A stretch of DNA of 64,000 bases from Hypoxylon rubiginosum (GCA_902806565.1 CADCXA010000068.1:372001-436000); one strand, 5' to 3'. Positions 35,722 to 47,052 are shown, numbered from the stretch's first letter. Numbers and translations are program-made. The notes: generated by a model not told the origin, from the letters alone.

Positions 35722-37776
35722 ATGGCTGATCAATGTATTGTCTGTCTAGATAACCTAGACGTGCAATCAACGCCACCAGCACAATTGGAGATACCGCCTG
35801 GGGACGAATTATTGCAGAGCTCGCCAACCGAGCCTGATCCTATAGCGGCTGTAGTCGCAAGTGCGCCGGCACAACCACAACTGCAGCCAAAGTCTCCGCT
35901 ACGCAACACTTCAGATGTTACCGACTATAATAACCAGGACAACAAAATTGCCGTCATTCAAGTCTGCGGTCATGCCCTCCATGACGCTTGTTTACAGGAG
36001 TGGACTGGAAAGGCAAATAGCTGTCCCATTTGCCGCCAAGCATTCCACTTGGTGCACGTCTATGACAAAGTCGGAGGTAAGTTGAATGCATCGCTAAGGC
36101 TACACATGGCTGCACACCCTCGCAACGTGAAACTAATTGCTCCTTTCTCACTAGGTACCCTGCTATCCTCGTACCAAGTAGAAGACAAGAAGCAGGTCGC
36201 TGAATTCGACCCGCAAGCATGGCTAGACGAAAACCCCGAAATCGAAGAGGAAGAGAAGGAGTGCCCCCTATGCGGCCGAGCTGACAACGAGAGTCTCCTC
36301 CTTCTCTGTGACAGCTGCGATAGTGCATACCATACATACTGCGTCGATCTTCAAGGTGTCCCGCGAGGCCACTGGTTCTGCATGGAGTGCGTTAGTACCG
36401 GCAACGACATCGTCGCCGAACACCTCCAGGATCCGGATGCGGACTCGGCCGACTTCTCTGATGTCACCTCCGAGTACATGCCACGCACGCAAGCTACTAT
36501 GCGACGGGCTAGGCGGCAGGCTCGCTCGAATGAATGGCAGGGAGCTTGGGGCCAAATTACTGGTAGGGTCTGGGATGCATTGGACCTTGACCTTGACAAC
36601 CATGACGACGACGAAGCTCTGCGGAACTACCGACGATCGCAGCAGCAAAGGGAAAGAAACCGAGCCGATTATAATAGGTGGCAACAGCGTCTCAATATCG
36701 CTAGCCGCCTTGGAGCTCGCGATGTGTTCGCAAGCAACCTTTCAAACGTCCTCTCTCAACCCGTTATGCGACCACCGCCACCGCCTCCGCCTCGAGAGAC
36801 TGCTGTGGAGAGGCAGGCCTGGGGCGCGCTGGATAGGGCCATACAAGCTGATAATCCGAACCATTCAACTGCGAACCACCGGAAGCGCAAGTCTCGTTCC
36901 GTGACGGCGTCTCCAGTCGAACCACCGCAGCAACCAGAGCGCAAGTTAAAACGACCACGGACGAGACGAGCTCCTACGACTAGCGAAGGCTCGTCATCTA
37001 ATTGGCGTTCGGCACAAGCTGAGCCGTCTACGTCGGCGTCCAATAGAACTGGTCCTAGTGCAGCAAGCCCTATTTCACCATTACCAAGCAATGGCGAAGC
37101 TCCATCTTTCCTATCTTCTTTATTGAAGGAGGTCGAGATGAGTACGCCTTCGGATGACGAGAATGTTCGTACGCTCTTCGGCGTTTCCAAGCCGGTAACA
37201 GATCCATCATCACCCGCGTCGTCGCCGTCTCCTTCTGCTTATAGCAGTCCCCGCGCCCTCTCGACTACACCACCTCCCCGAGCAATTACTGATCGTCCGG
37301 GTTCGCCTCTATCGCTCAGCTCACACATCGAACCGATCTACCCGCCTTCGAACTTCTTAGCAAACCTACGTCAAAACGGAGATCACAGCGACTCGGAATC
37401 GAGATCCCGTCAGCAGACACATCACCATCAGAATGGTACGGCAAATGGTGGGTCTCCCGAGATCCGGCAGCCTCGACCTCGACGTCAACAGTCAGCAAGG
37501 TATATATCACGACCACAAGAAGCTTCGCCTACCCGTGTAGCAGCATTACCATTCGAAACGAAGGAGAGCATTACTGGCATTGTGAAAGATGCTCTCAAGC
37601 CTCACTGGAAGTCTGGACATATCACGGCGGATCAATATGCTTCTATCAATCGCGACCTAAGCCATAAGCTCTATAAGGAGGTTTCTGATGACTCGCTCAA
37701 CGAGGATGCCCGACAGCGTTTCGAGAAAATCGCGACTAAGGAGGTTGCTAGAGCAATCGCGGATCTCAAGGCATGA
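35722..37776 (+). CDS. RING + PHD finger protein, Asr1/PHRF1-like ubiquitin ligase
   Basis: Exons 35722-36076 and 36155-37776 give 658 residues. The N-terminus is a split RING-H2: CIVC at residues 5-8, then, after an insertion of about 70 residues, VCGHALHDACLQEW and CPICRQAF (about 80-108). A complete PHD finger follows (CPLCGRADNE ... LLLLCDSCDSAYHTYC ... WFCMEC). The rest is Ser/Pro/Arg-rich and disordered. A conserved C-terminal helical domain follows (about 595-658; KESITGIVKDALKPHWKSG and RFEKIATKEVARAI), resembling the SRI-like end of PHRF1. Yeast Asr1 has RING and PHD fingers and ubiquitylates RNA polymerase II bound through its CTD; an equivalent role here is inferred. The intron is 78 nt, a multiple of three, with no stop, so retention would insert 26 residues between RING and PHD. 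Its GTAAGT and CTAG sites and the family sequence VGGTLLSSYQ support removal. Confidence 0.88.
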   Translation: MADQCIVCLDNLDVQSTPPAQLEIPPGDELLQSSPTEPDPIAAVVASAPAQPQLQPKSPLRNTSDVTDYNNQDNKIAVIQVCGHALHDACLQEWTGKANSCPICRQAFHLVHVYDKVGGKLNASLRLHMAAHPRNVKLIAPFSLGTLLSSYQVEDKKQVAEFDPQAWLDENPEIEEEEKECPLCGRADNESLLLLCDSCDSAYHTYCVDLQGVPRGHWFCMECVSTGNDIVAEHLQDPDADSADFSDVTSEYMPRTQATMRRARRQARSNEWQGAWGQITGRVWDALDLDLDNHDDDEALRNYRRSQQQRERNRADYNRWQQRLNIASRLGARDVFASNLSNVLSQPVMRPPPPPPPRETAVERQAWGALDRAIQADNPNHSTANHRKRKSRSVTASPVEPPQQPERKLKRPRTRRAPTTSEGSSSNWRSAQAEPSTSASNRTGPSAASPISPLPSNGEAPSFLSSLLKEVEMSTPSDDENVRTLFGVSKPVTDPSSPASSPSPSAYSSPRALSTTPPPRAITDRPGSPLSLSSHIEPIYPPSNFLANLRQNGDHSDSESRSRQQTHHHQNGTANGGSPEIRQPRPRRQQSARYISRPQEASPTRVAALPFETKESITGIVKDALKPHWKSGHITADQYASINRDLSHKLYKEVSDDSLNEDARQRFEKIATKEVARAIADLKA

Positions 37777-39412
37777 TATCGCGGCGCTCTTAGAAAGGAA
37801 AGCAATTCACGGCAACTAGACATCTTTGGTGGCGTTTGGTGGTTTACTGGGCATCATCGGAAGTTTCTGGGCGACTTATAGAGCCATCGGTCTTGACAAG
37901 ATACCCTAGCGCGGACTACTCTTGCTTTACTTTTTATTTTATTTTTTTAGCTACTCTCAAATGTAATTGCTTTTCACGATAGTAACCGTTTTTGCATATG
38001 CGGTGGCGTTGGGCATGGAATGAATGAAGGAGCTTTCGGTGTAAAGGTGCGAATACCTATGGGCAAGGTTTATGCTCATTTCTGAGTTCACTCTAAGATG
38101 GGATGATCCATTCTAAGGAGGGCACGTCTCAGGATTTCGGATGTGTATAATATGTGCACCATTGCGGGTAACTTAGATGGGAGACTTGAGACGGATTAGG
38201 GGGTTTAGTATTTAGCATCGCATAGCCCGACATGACCTCGAGCCTTGTAATTCATCAGACATTAGCTTTCTCCAATGATGAACTCATGTACAATGATTCA
38301 ATTCCTCATGAAGGGGGTTAGGTTTGAATCTAAAACAGGGGTAAGTTATGACATGTCGAGATGAGATGGCTCACTCTGTATTTTGTCTCGGTGGTAGCTT
38401 GTCTCACCGAGGTTTAAGATCCGCAGAGGGGTTAAAGAAGTGCCGAGCCACAATAGGCAAAGCCACTAAATGCTGTAAGCCACATACGGATTTGGACCCA
38501 CTATTGTTTTCACTTTTCTTCTTAAGTGGTTTTTTTTTTCGGTTTCTATTTTCTTTTCCTCTTTTTCTCTTCAAGGCACCATTCCTTATCATCAGTTCTA
38601 AGCTTCTACCTCCAAGATGTCCTGATCATTTACGCGTGCCGAGAGTGGTATAAGCAGCCTTTTTTCGCTAGCAGTACCTGCAAAATTTTTCTCACTGGGT
38701 TCGCTGTTAGATAGTCGCTGCTGACATTTCTTTACCTCTGGTTTTATTTTAATTTTTTCCTCCATCGTACGGACTTGGCCTTGGGAGGGTTAGATTACGT
38801 ATGGACCAGGCTTTTGCCTCTAGGTACGGCTTTCGCTTCGAGCTTGGTCTTCTCTTTGCCAAGCGGGCGAGGAGTTTGGGGGCTTCTGGTGTACTTGAAG
38901 TTTAGTCGCTAGTTTGTCGTTTTGTATGGTGCACAACTCGGGCGAGTGTGTTCTACCTCGCTAGGCAGTGCATAGTCAGCTCGAATTATGTACTGCAAGT
39001 AAACGGGGCAGTGTTGGACGGTCAGACAAGAAAGCCTACCACTAGCTACTAGCTCCTGCATGATAAATAAACACCTTTGGGATGTTAGTATTTTTTTTTT
39101 CCTTTTCGTACAACTCGAAGTCGTTCTGAATATTCATTCAACGGCCACTCATAAATCTACATAGGTAGCTGTGTAACTTTTTAGTACGCCAAGCCTCGAA
39201 TGTTATGGCAGTGCTGCAAGGCTTTTTAACTTGAGGCTGCACAGAGGCGATAACTCGAAAATTGCTTGTTATATTATTACTAACGTTTCCCGTGAAAAAC
39301 TTCGTCCGGTGGAAATGATTAACCCATGGTGTATTATCCCTGCTGGACTCTCGATTGGAGAGTCTAATATATGATATTGACTATCTTCTCAACTGCCATA
39401 CTACCTATAAAG
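37777..39412. other. Intergenic region
   Basis: About 1.6 kb with T-rich tracts (near 37930, 38530, 38750, 39090). The beginning presumably holds the 3' end of the RING-PHD transcript. Open frames near 38350-38710 are translations of T-rich sequence and were rejected. Confidence 0.5.
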
Positions 39413-41509
39413 ATGCCCTCGGTCGACATCCAAAGGAGTGATCAATACATGTCGTTGCCTCCGCTTATTTTCGATGACAACAGCCCTCGAAGTTCGTTCC
39501 AAAATGGACCCTGGGCCACAGCCTCAAGCCGGACGAGTTCCGATCATACTCTTCTCGAACCAGACTCTGAGCCGGAAGGACCCACGTCTACCGCAGCCAG
39601 CTTTGACAGTCGGGATGCTCCCGACACACACCACTCGCCTGGCGTAGCTGCAGAGACGAAAACATCCGCCCACCTAGTCCCCTCTAAAGATATAAAGGGG
39701 CGGAAATGGTTCGGGCTGAGGGACTGGCTCTGGGAGCTCGGTGCAGCCGCTCTCAGTGTGAGCTGCACCGTAGTCATCGTGGCGGTCCTGTATGCTTTCC
39801 AAGACAGAGCCCTTTCGAGCTGGCAGTTCGTCTTCCAGGTCAGTCTGAATTCGTTCGTGTCGATCCTCTCCGGCCTCTCCCGGACGTCTTTGCTTGTCTC
39901 GGTCGCCTCTTGCATCAGCCAGCTGAAGTGGATTCACTTCGCCAAATCTCCCGCGAGCCTGTATCGGATGGAGACTTTCGACCTCGCGAGCAGAGGGCCC
40001 TGGGGTGCCCTGATGCTGCTGTGGCGCATGAACTTCAAGGCGAAGCTGGCGGCTATGGCCTCTCTTATCACGATCCTGTGAGTGCGTGCCAGTATATCCG
40101 AGCTCTTCCCCAATCCTAAGAAGTAATCCACACGAGCTTCTCGCTAATCCTGCTTTTATTTGCCTAGTTCTTTCGGTATAGACCCTTTCAGCCAACAGAT
40201 GCTTTCTTATCCTAGTAGGCCAATACACATTCCCAATGTAGCCTCTTATGGCCGCGCGTAAACATACAACTCCGGAGCTTCGACCGGAGTTACGAGTGCA
40301 TCGTCGCCAGGTAAGTCTGTCTTTCGAATATTGAGAGGCTCGCCTATCAATCTGGGATATCGCTCTCCCTTTTCCCTTGGAATGGATAATTAAGCAGACT
40401 GCCAGGGCGTGACGTGGAGTTCAGGATGCAGGGAGCTATTCTAAATGGGCTGTACACCATCAATGCCCCGTTGAGCTTTCGATATCCGACAGGGACTTGT
40501 GTATGGCCAGACTTCACTACTCTGGCTGCTACGAGCCACTGCCACAATGCTACGTTGAAGACAAATATTACTTGCCAGCACGGGACACACGCTAGCCACC
40601 AATGCAACTATACGACCCCGAGTGGGCTTTTACTTCAAACAGAGAGTCATCAGAGCTCCGACGGGGGCTACTCCTCTAAGTTTAATTCGATTGCAGAAGC
40701 AACTTCAAACGCTGACGACTGTGCTCATTATGATAAGGACGATGGTACACTTGCCTTGCTTGCAACAGCCAAAATCGTGCGTGACTTAGAACAACCGGAA
40801 ATAATGGAGTGCAAGGTTGAGTGGGTCTGCCCGACGATATAGGAACTTCTCGGTGAAGAACGGCAAGATATACTTCGGAGACTTTGATGAACTACCGCTC
40901 AGTTATATTGATTACCGGCAGGCCACACCCGACGATTACAAAAACGGCGGCTTCGGGCCATCGTGTCTTTTACAGTTCGCCGCCGCATTTGACCGGAGAG
41001 ACATCAAGAATAGGGATAGACACATATTTGCAGTGAACCCGGCCGATCACCGCCGTATTGGGGAAAGTCTAGCTCGGATCTTCTCGTCTTCCGATAGGGA
41101 CGAAATCGGTAGAGTTCTGCACCATTCCCCCAGTATCGAAGGGACCGTACACAATATCACAGAGAGCATGACTTATATGGTTGGCGACAGCCACAGCGCC
41201 ACCCAGGTCGCGAGCGACGCTATCGCCTCGGAACAATTTATCAGCGTAAGTTGGCAATGGATCACGCTGCTGGTGGTGGAAGTCCTGATGGGTCTGGCCC
41301 TGCTAGCCCTGACAGTACAGCTCACCGAGAGGGAAGACGTGGTGTCTTGGAAATCGTCGGCTCTCGTCTCTTTCTTCGTCCAGGCCAAAGGCTGGGAGGA
41401 GAACCTGTCGGATACGTCAGTCAGGGGAATTGAAAATATTTCACGGCGTATGCATGGATCCATACAGTTTGATAAAGGGGCTCCTATGTTTGTCAGAGTT
41501 GATGAATGA
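39413..41509 (+). pseudogene. Broken DUF3176 multi-pass membrane protein gene
   Basis: Exons 39413-40077, 40168-40310 and 40406-41509 would give about 636 residues. The DUF3176 signatures are intact: WLWELGAAALSVSCTVVIV, SILSGLSRTSLLVSVASCIS, LKWIHFAKSPASLYRMETFD, SRGPWGALMLLWRM, GIDPFSQQMLSYPSRP, the Cys-rich lumenal part (NGLYTINAPLSFRYPTGTC), and a final membrane helix WQWITLLVVEVLMGLALL. Two lesions break it. There is an in-frame TAA at 40259-40261 where a Lys or Gln codon is expected. A +1 shift near 40822-40826 in a GGG run lies between MECKVEW and ARRYRNFSV. Neither is explained by a normal-length intron. Family function is unknown. An alternative start is the ATG at 39371, 14 codons upstream in a poorer context. 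Confidence 0.8.
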
Positions 41510-42030
41510 TGGGACTGATATATAACGGAATATTTCGTGGTTTCCCAACTATCAGCGTCAGGTTCTCGTCACTCCATTCCTGCATTTTTGCAACCCACCA
41601 GTTGGTCAACCGCGGGTGCCGTAATACCTTTGATTACAAGAATTCTTTTCATAGAGGGTTACGTAGATCGAGCTAAGGGTTATCCGGTATGTCTGGGCAT
41701 ATAATATCGAATGGTTTAAGGGTAGGTGATTGGTCAACTAAGGGGGTATGTCGAGGTCTGCAGTTGAAGTATAATAATCGTGCTGAGAAATTGATACTTG
41801 TACCGTTTCATTCGGGCAACGAATGAGAGCCTTGAGGGAGTTTCCAATCGAGCATAAAACAACACTAACGTCGATTCCATTCACAGCCCTTGAGAGACAA
41901 TGTATTCCGTTGCGTGATCGAAAATACAGGATGGCGAGTCTAGACGCGCACCCCAAGCTGCATGACCGGCACAGCATTCATGTGATGAAGCTCCACGGCG
42001 CCACCTGTCTAGACGACGACGGCGACTGTC
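41510..42030. other. Gap between the DUF3176 and HET remnants
   Basis: About 520 bp. Open frames at 41738-41977 (minus) and 41823-42050 (plus) show no family motif. Part may be unrecognisable 5' sequence of the HET remnant, whose N-terminal HET domain proper was not found. Confidence 0.4.
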
Positions 42031-42714
42031 GTAAAGATATACGCCGTTAGAGCCAAGTTCGCTGAGAATATCGACACACATCCAGTCGACTATTCGCGGC
42101 CTGTGGGAGACGACTACACAGATACTGTTCGTCTCATCCTAGAGGGTAGCCGGAGCGTGAGGTTCCTCAGATTTGCTTGTCAAAGTGACCGGACTGATGG
42201 GTTTCCTACATGGGACCTGGCGTGGAATACGTCTACCAACACCCCTGAAAATCTATGCAGATTTGCGCTAGCTATGGTGTCTCGACGCCCTATGGTATCG
42301 ACACGGCCGCGGCGGATATCCAATCTGGAGCCGGACAAAGGTCCATCCATTCATGGCTTATAAGAATTTTGCTTGAAACCGATTATGCCATAAATTCGCA
42401 GCTAGATCCCCTGCGTGCGCTAGTAGAAATATGCTACGCACGCATATTCACCGTAGAATTCCTGAATCTTGTCAGCGGTCGGTTCCTCTTCACGACCAAA
42501 GGTGGGAAGGTTGGGATGTCAACGTTGGCAGTCTTGTGAAGGAGACGAGGTTGTCATGTTGACAGGAGAACAGCTACCGTACCTCATTCGTAAGTGCCCC
42601 AGCCAGCCGGGAAAATACATACTGGTCTCTCCCCTTGCTAGATTAGTGGCGCCGTCAATGGCGAGGCATGGCCATCGCCATCGAGGGGTAGAGTTGTACT
42701 TTTGGACGATCTAG
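42031..42714 (+). pseudogene. C-terminal remnant of a HET (heterokaryon incompatibility) protein
   Basis: Three consecutive frames together read like the C-terminal half of a fungal HET-domain protein. Frame 1 from 42031 gives VKIYAVRAKFAEN, VDYSRPVGDDYTDT and GFPTWDLAW, matching the family DKIYALLGL / VDY / LPSWVPDW pattern. The frame holding 42255-42539 gives CASYGVSTPYGIDTAA and SGRFLFTTKGGKVGMS. After a stop at 42537, a shifted frame gives EGDEVVMLTGEQLPYLIRK, matching the usual GDxVxVLxGxxVPxILR element. At least two frameshifts are present and no start was found, so it is a dead copy. Living relatives trigger non-self recognition between fungal individuals. Confidence 0.75.
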
Positions 42715-43620
42715 AGCATATCGAATTAGTATAACGGCCTATGCGCCGTCAATCAAGGAGATGTTATAAGAGGAAAGATTTGGTCTTCAGAATTCAGCAG
42801 TAAGGGGCTGATTACATAACCATCTAACAACCCCCCTATAAATAATAAAAGGGGTTGACACCCCCCACCTTACTACCGAATATTGGTGGGGGGGGGGGGG
42901 TTCTCTTAACATCAGCTGCATAGCCTGATATTTTAATACAATAGAGATACGCTTGGAAATGATCAATCTTGATTAACATGTAGCGAATGACCTATTTAAG
43001 CTAGGCGTTACTAACCCTTTCATATATGTTGTTTGAACCATTGGTTGGAATTACCTCATCCCACCTATCATCGATACCCTCGACGTATTCGTCGTCTTAT
43101 GCCGTGGGTTAACAATGCATGTCTCATAGGAGAGTTGGGGTAAAAGAGCCTCATTAACCCTTTGAACCTCATTACCTGGCCGACCTACTACTCTCACGTA
43201 TGATATCTGGGGAGAACAACAGGCTCACATTATTCACCTGCACCTTCGATCAATACCAAGTCCTAGAACCTCTTCAGGTCTGGAGAGCTGTGTAATTTTT
43301 TTATTTAAATACGCTCACTCGTAATGTAAGCTGGCCTTATGATGCATATAGCACTTTCTCAAGTTCAACCTGGGTATCCCCCCAATCCTACCGTAATGCA
43401 ACTTTCGAGACCATGTTTGAATGATGCTTGTGCAAAATGATTCCATTCCTCAGAATAGCAATTATAGACATCGCTGGGGAATTCTGTTAAATCTTCCATC
43501 CAGCCCTCGTCCGCCGTCCTGCCTCGCCAATAGCCAAAAGCACGACACTAGTAAGGGGGAAAAGGGACCGGATGCAATGACGCCTGGCCGTGGTTTGGTT
43601 CCTCATGTGCCATAGCCTCG
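42715..43620. other. Intergenic region downstream of the universal stress protein gene
   Basis: About 900 bp of AT-rich DNA with a C-run/G-run hairpin (listed separately). No coding sequence is seen except a short unsupported frame at 43421-43615. Confidence 0.5.
42861..42900. repeat. C-run / G-run inverted repeat with 13-nt poly-G
   Basis: CCCCCCACC at 42861-42869 pairs perfectly with GGTGGGGGG at 42885-42893 across a 15-nt loop. It runs into a 13-nt G homopolymer (42888-42900). A second smaller arm pair, AACCCC/GGGGTT, lies just upstream. The G-run length may be a sequencing uncertainty. Confidence 0.75.
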
Positions 43621-45998
43621 TCACGTCTTGGCACCTCCACCCGGCGGATCTTCGTCGCTATCGGCAGACCCAGAGCTAAGCTTCCTACCCTCGGCTCTTA
43701 GGGCGGCTCCCTCATTCAACTCCATACTGTGTAATCGCTGCCTCCTAAGTAGCTCGTCACCGGTCGTGGCCTCGAACTCCCCTTCAGAGTCCGAGTCCGA
43801 CTCTTCACGATCTGGTGACTTCTTCTCAGCAGGAAGGCCTCCTTTGTTCACTATCGCTAGGGTCTCCTTCGATACCTCGGCAGGTTGCTGGCGCTTGTAG
43901 TTCTTCAACAGGGTAGCCGGATCGATAGGCTTGATAGTCGGGTCGTAAGCAGCTGGTAGCCCCACGGCTACTGCGACGCGGTGCGCCTCCTCGTCCGCAG
44001 TAAGATTGGGCTCTAACTCGTACATACTACTGTTCTCGCTGTCGGCCTCATGCGGCTGTCCTAGCAGCATATGCACATAACTTTGCCTGGACGGGTCGTG
44101 CGCTCGCTTCGCCTTTTTCTTCTCGCGTTTCTCATTAGGACGCACGACGACAACAGGTACCGGCGAATACTGTAGGCAGTACTTCGAAAACGAACTTCGG
44201 TTTACGAGAAATCCCTGGACTCCATCGAGGCTCCTACCCTTGGTACCGACAACCAGCATGGACGGTTGGTAGATTTTAATCTAATGCGGTTCAAGTCAGT
44301 CCCGGAATCCCGATTCAATAGGCCAGCGCAGTAAGCAGCGGCGAAGTGTGAAGGTGAAGAGAGAAAATTTACTGACAAGATGCTGGAACGTGTTATGTAG
44401 CTTCCCAACCGCAAATTCTAAAACCAGACTGATCGCTCGATTCAGAGTATTCTTAGATTGAATTGATGCCATCAGGTTTTTGGCGTCCTCTTGGTACTGC
44501 TTATTTGTGAGGCGGACCTGAGTCTCGATTACACGAACGCACACTATCTCGTCACCATCGTCGACTAGTTCGTCCAATAACCACTGTAAAGCATGGTCCG
44601 AGTACGAGTTGTCGTCTACGCCGACCATGAAGGTACGGTGCCGTCGTCTAAACTGGAAGCCCGCATGTCGGTAATTAAGAGTGAATGAGATGGGGTTGTA
44701 CTCGGTCGACTCGCCGAGGGGGATATTGTCGAAAGCTACATGTGATTCGAACCTTTGCGAGCGAGGGGACTCTATTAGCGTCTCGGTTGCCATCAGTTAT
44801 AAGGAGAACGAGGAGAGAAGTATAGTTGTCAGTAGAGAATGGGAATGAGGTAAGTGAAGTAGCAAGATCAAGCCCACGGAGCCACCTTTTTGCGCGATAT
44901 TCAAATCAGAGACCCAGAGGAATGTTTAGTTTTCAGCCCGGTTAGCCACTAATGCCCAGCATATGCTGCGCCTTCATCGTCTTACGTCGAAGGTACAAAG
45001 CCCAAAGTACGGGGTTGGGTCCGACAAAGGGTGGGGGACTATAATGAGCGGGGTAGCACCGGGGGGGGAACTCGACGAATGGCGCATTCTTTAGTCGACC
45101 ATGCGATTCAAAATCGGACTAGCTCGACGACCCCGACTCAGGACGACATGCGACCACTTTAGCAGACCAGCTCTGCTATTCCTCAGAAACTACACGAAAC
45201 TGTAGACAACCATCCATCGCTCGAGGGTCATGCGAGCCGTAGGAGGCTCGGATAGGCTGGTCCTCTACAGGAAACGCCGAGGAGATTCTTCGCGACCTTG
45301 GGTTTTTCTTCTCGAGTGTGGGTGTATGATGTAATAGGCAAAGACAAAGCAACATGAAGCTTTCCAACTCAAACAAAGCGTATGGGTGCGCCCGCGTCTT
45401 TCCACTCGACTGGGATCGATGGCAATAGCATTGCAACTTCTCCCATCCCATACTCACTTGAGAAATATGTATCACTCACTGGTAGAGCGAAGGGCGCACA
45501 TATGTTTTATGTGTGTGTGCATGTGTGTGTGTGGGTGGTGATGAAAAGGGCAGAGAGGGAATGAGGTCCGACTTACCTACGATGCGGTGGTGAACCAGCG
45601 CGAATGCGACCTGCGACATGGGGTTTCTTACGACCCTGAGGCAGCGACGGGTTATGGGGCGCCCACGTTACGGACGAAATAGATCCTTTTCTAGACGGTG
45701 GACCACTACTCCCTGTACTAGAGGCCGTCTCGCCCGGAGTCGTCGCGCTCGCATCTCCCGTGTTTTCAACGATTTCCTTTCCTTTCCCCTTGCCCTCCAA
45801 GTCGACCCCGGCCTGCTGTGCTATCCCAGCTCGGGGGGTGCTCTTTGCGCTATCTTGCGAAGAAGTACTAGTACTAGCATCGGAAACCGGGCTGCTCTTC
45901 TTCTCGAGGGCGAAATAATCCGTCTTGTGTGTTGGTTGCGACTTGGGGGAAACGTCGTCCGCTGGGCTCCTAGCGGGGGCTGGTAAACCTCCCGACAT
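43621..45998 (-). CDS. Universal stress protein (Usp family) with long N-terminal extension
   Basis: Exons 45998-45577, 44752-44377 and 44280-43621 give 485 residues. The first 140 residues are Ser/Pro-rich and disordered (THKTDYFALEKKSSP, SVTWAPHNPSLPQGRKK). The Usp domain starts after HVAFDNIPLGE: RTFMVGVDDNSYSDHALQWLLDELVDDGDEIVCVRV, then MLVVGTKGRSLDGVQGF and KYCLQYSPVPVVVVRP. An acidic Ser-rich tail follows. The usual ATP-binding Gly-Ser near the GxxG loop is not obvious (LVNRSSFS instead), so nucleotide binding is uncertain. Intron 1 is 824 nt, very long for this genome. An ATG at 44793 inside it opens a 13-codon leader (MATETLIESPRSQ) that reads directly into exon 2, suggesting an alternative 358-residue protein from an internal promoter. 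Intron 2 has a less common GTCAGT donor. Confidence 0.85.
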
Positions 45999-46699
45999 GT
46001 TTCCTATTCCCCTTGTGTATTGTGTTGATTAATATAACGCTGATATAAATATCGTCTACACCTGGCTCACGTTGCCTCAGTGAGAGGGCGGAGGAGGCAG
46101 ATTCGTACCAACGGCATTGAGCGCAGAAGGTCCGAATCGAAATTCAAAGGGATAGCTCGGAGCTATCCGTTCTCGAGGGGATCTGATGGCCGAGCTGTGA
46201 AATAAAAGTAATTTTGATTTTCGAAAGATCGTTTTTTTTCTTCTCCGGCGAGCCAAGTGAGTCAACGAAGGAAATTGTTAACGAGAGGATACTAGTGATT
46301 GGATGAAGGTGTGTTTGTTAAATAGTAGCCATGTGAGGCCCGTGTGCTTATCTAGGAGGCGAGGAAACGGATTAGCTGCGGGCACGAGCGTTCACTCTGT
46401 TGTATCTTTGATAATGACGAATAAAGACGACAGGGTGCTGCGAAATGTCCGAGGCGAGATGAGTAGTAGAATACCTTACGGATGATGTCGTATGTTACAA
46501 GAAAGTGGCTTGACTTTCATGCAAGTAGGAAGTAGGCACGTTCTTCTATTTGGTGGGGTTTCGAGTTCCTGATGCCGCGTGTCTTGACTGAAGCTTGGCT
46601 GTGTAGGTTTCAGGTGCGGTTGGAACGAGGCGTTGACGCAAGCTAGAAGGGTGGCAGGCGAAGAGAAGCAGCTTCGTACGTGCACGCAACAAGTGGGGA

Positions 46700-46731
46700 G
46701 ATGCAGAGACGCAGAGATGCAGAGATGCAGA
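46700..46731. repeat. GATGCAGA short tandem repeat
   Basis: Four copies of GATGCAGA/GACGCAGA, about 700 bp upstream of the universal stress protein start. Confidence 0.8.
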
Positions 46732-46844
46732 TGAGTAAGGTAGATATGGAAACAAAGTATCCTGGAAGATAGCTACGTAGATAGCCTCTTTAGTGGTATA
46801 GTAATGACTAGTAGTTGACGACAACGTAGGTGATATATTACGGA

Positions 46845-46872
46845 ACGGACGGCAACGGCAACGGCAACGGCA
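46845..46872. repeat. GGCAAC tandem repeat
   Basis: About four copies of the hexamer GGCAAC, flanked by degenerate copies. Confidence 0.8.
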
Positions 46873-47052
46873 CTGGCGCGTCAGACTTCAGGATCAGTGT
46901 AGGAGAAGAGACGAAAAAATGATGTGAAGTTGGTGTTAGCGTCAGGCATCACGTCTCGATTTGTGGTATAAGTCTAGAAGCTCAGATTGGGCGATCATTG
47001 GGAAACGGCCTACTTTTTACGTATGAGGTAAAGGGCAGAAACGAAGAAACGG

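Noticed and set aside
36268..37190. Several 120-200 codon frames overlapping the RING-PHD gene
   Set aside because: Shadows of a real coding exon; none has a recognisable domain.
40811..40842. A short intron explaining the frame change in the DUF3176 gene
   Set aside because: The only GT...AG pair would make an intron of about 28 nt with no branch point, too short for fungal splicing.
40817..41509. Separate gene for the last part of the DUF3176 locus
   Set aside because: It starts only at TTG and continues the same family domain after a one-base shift, so it is the 3' part of the pseudogene.
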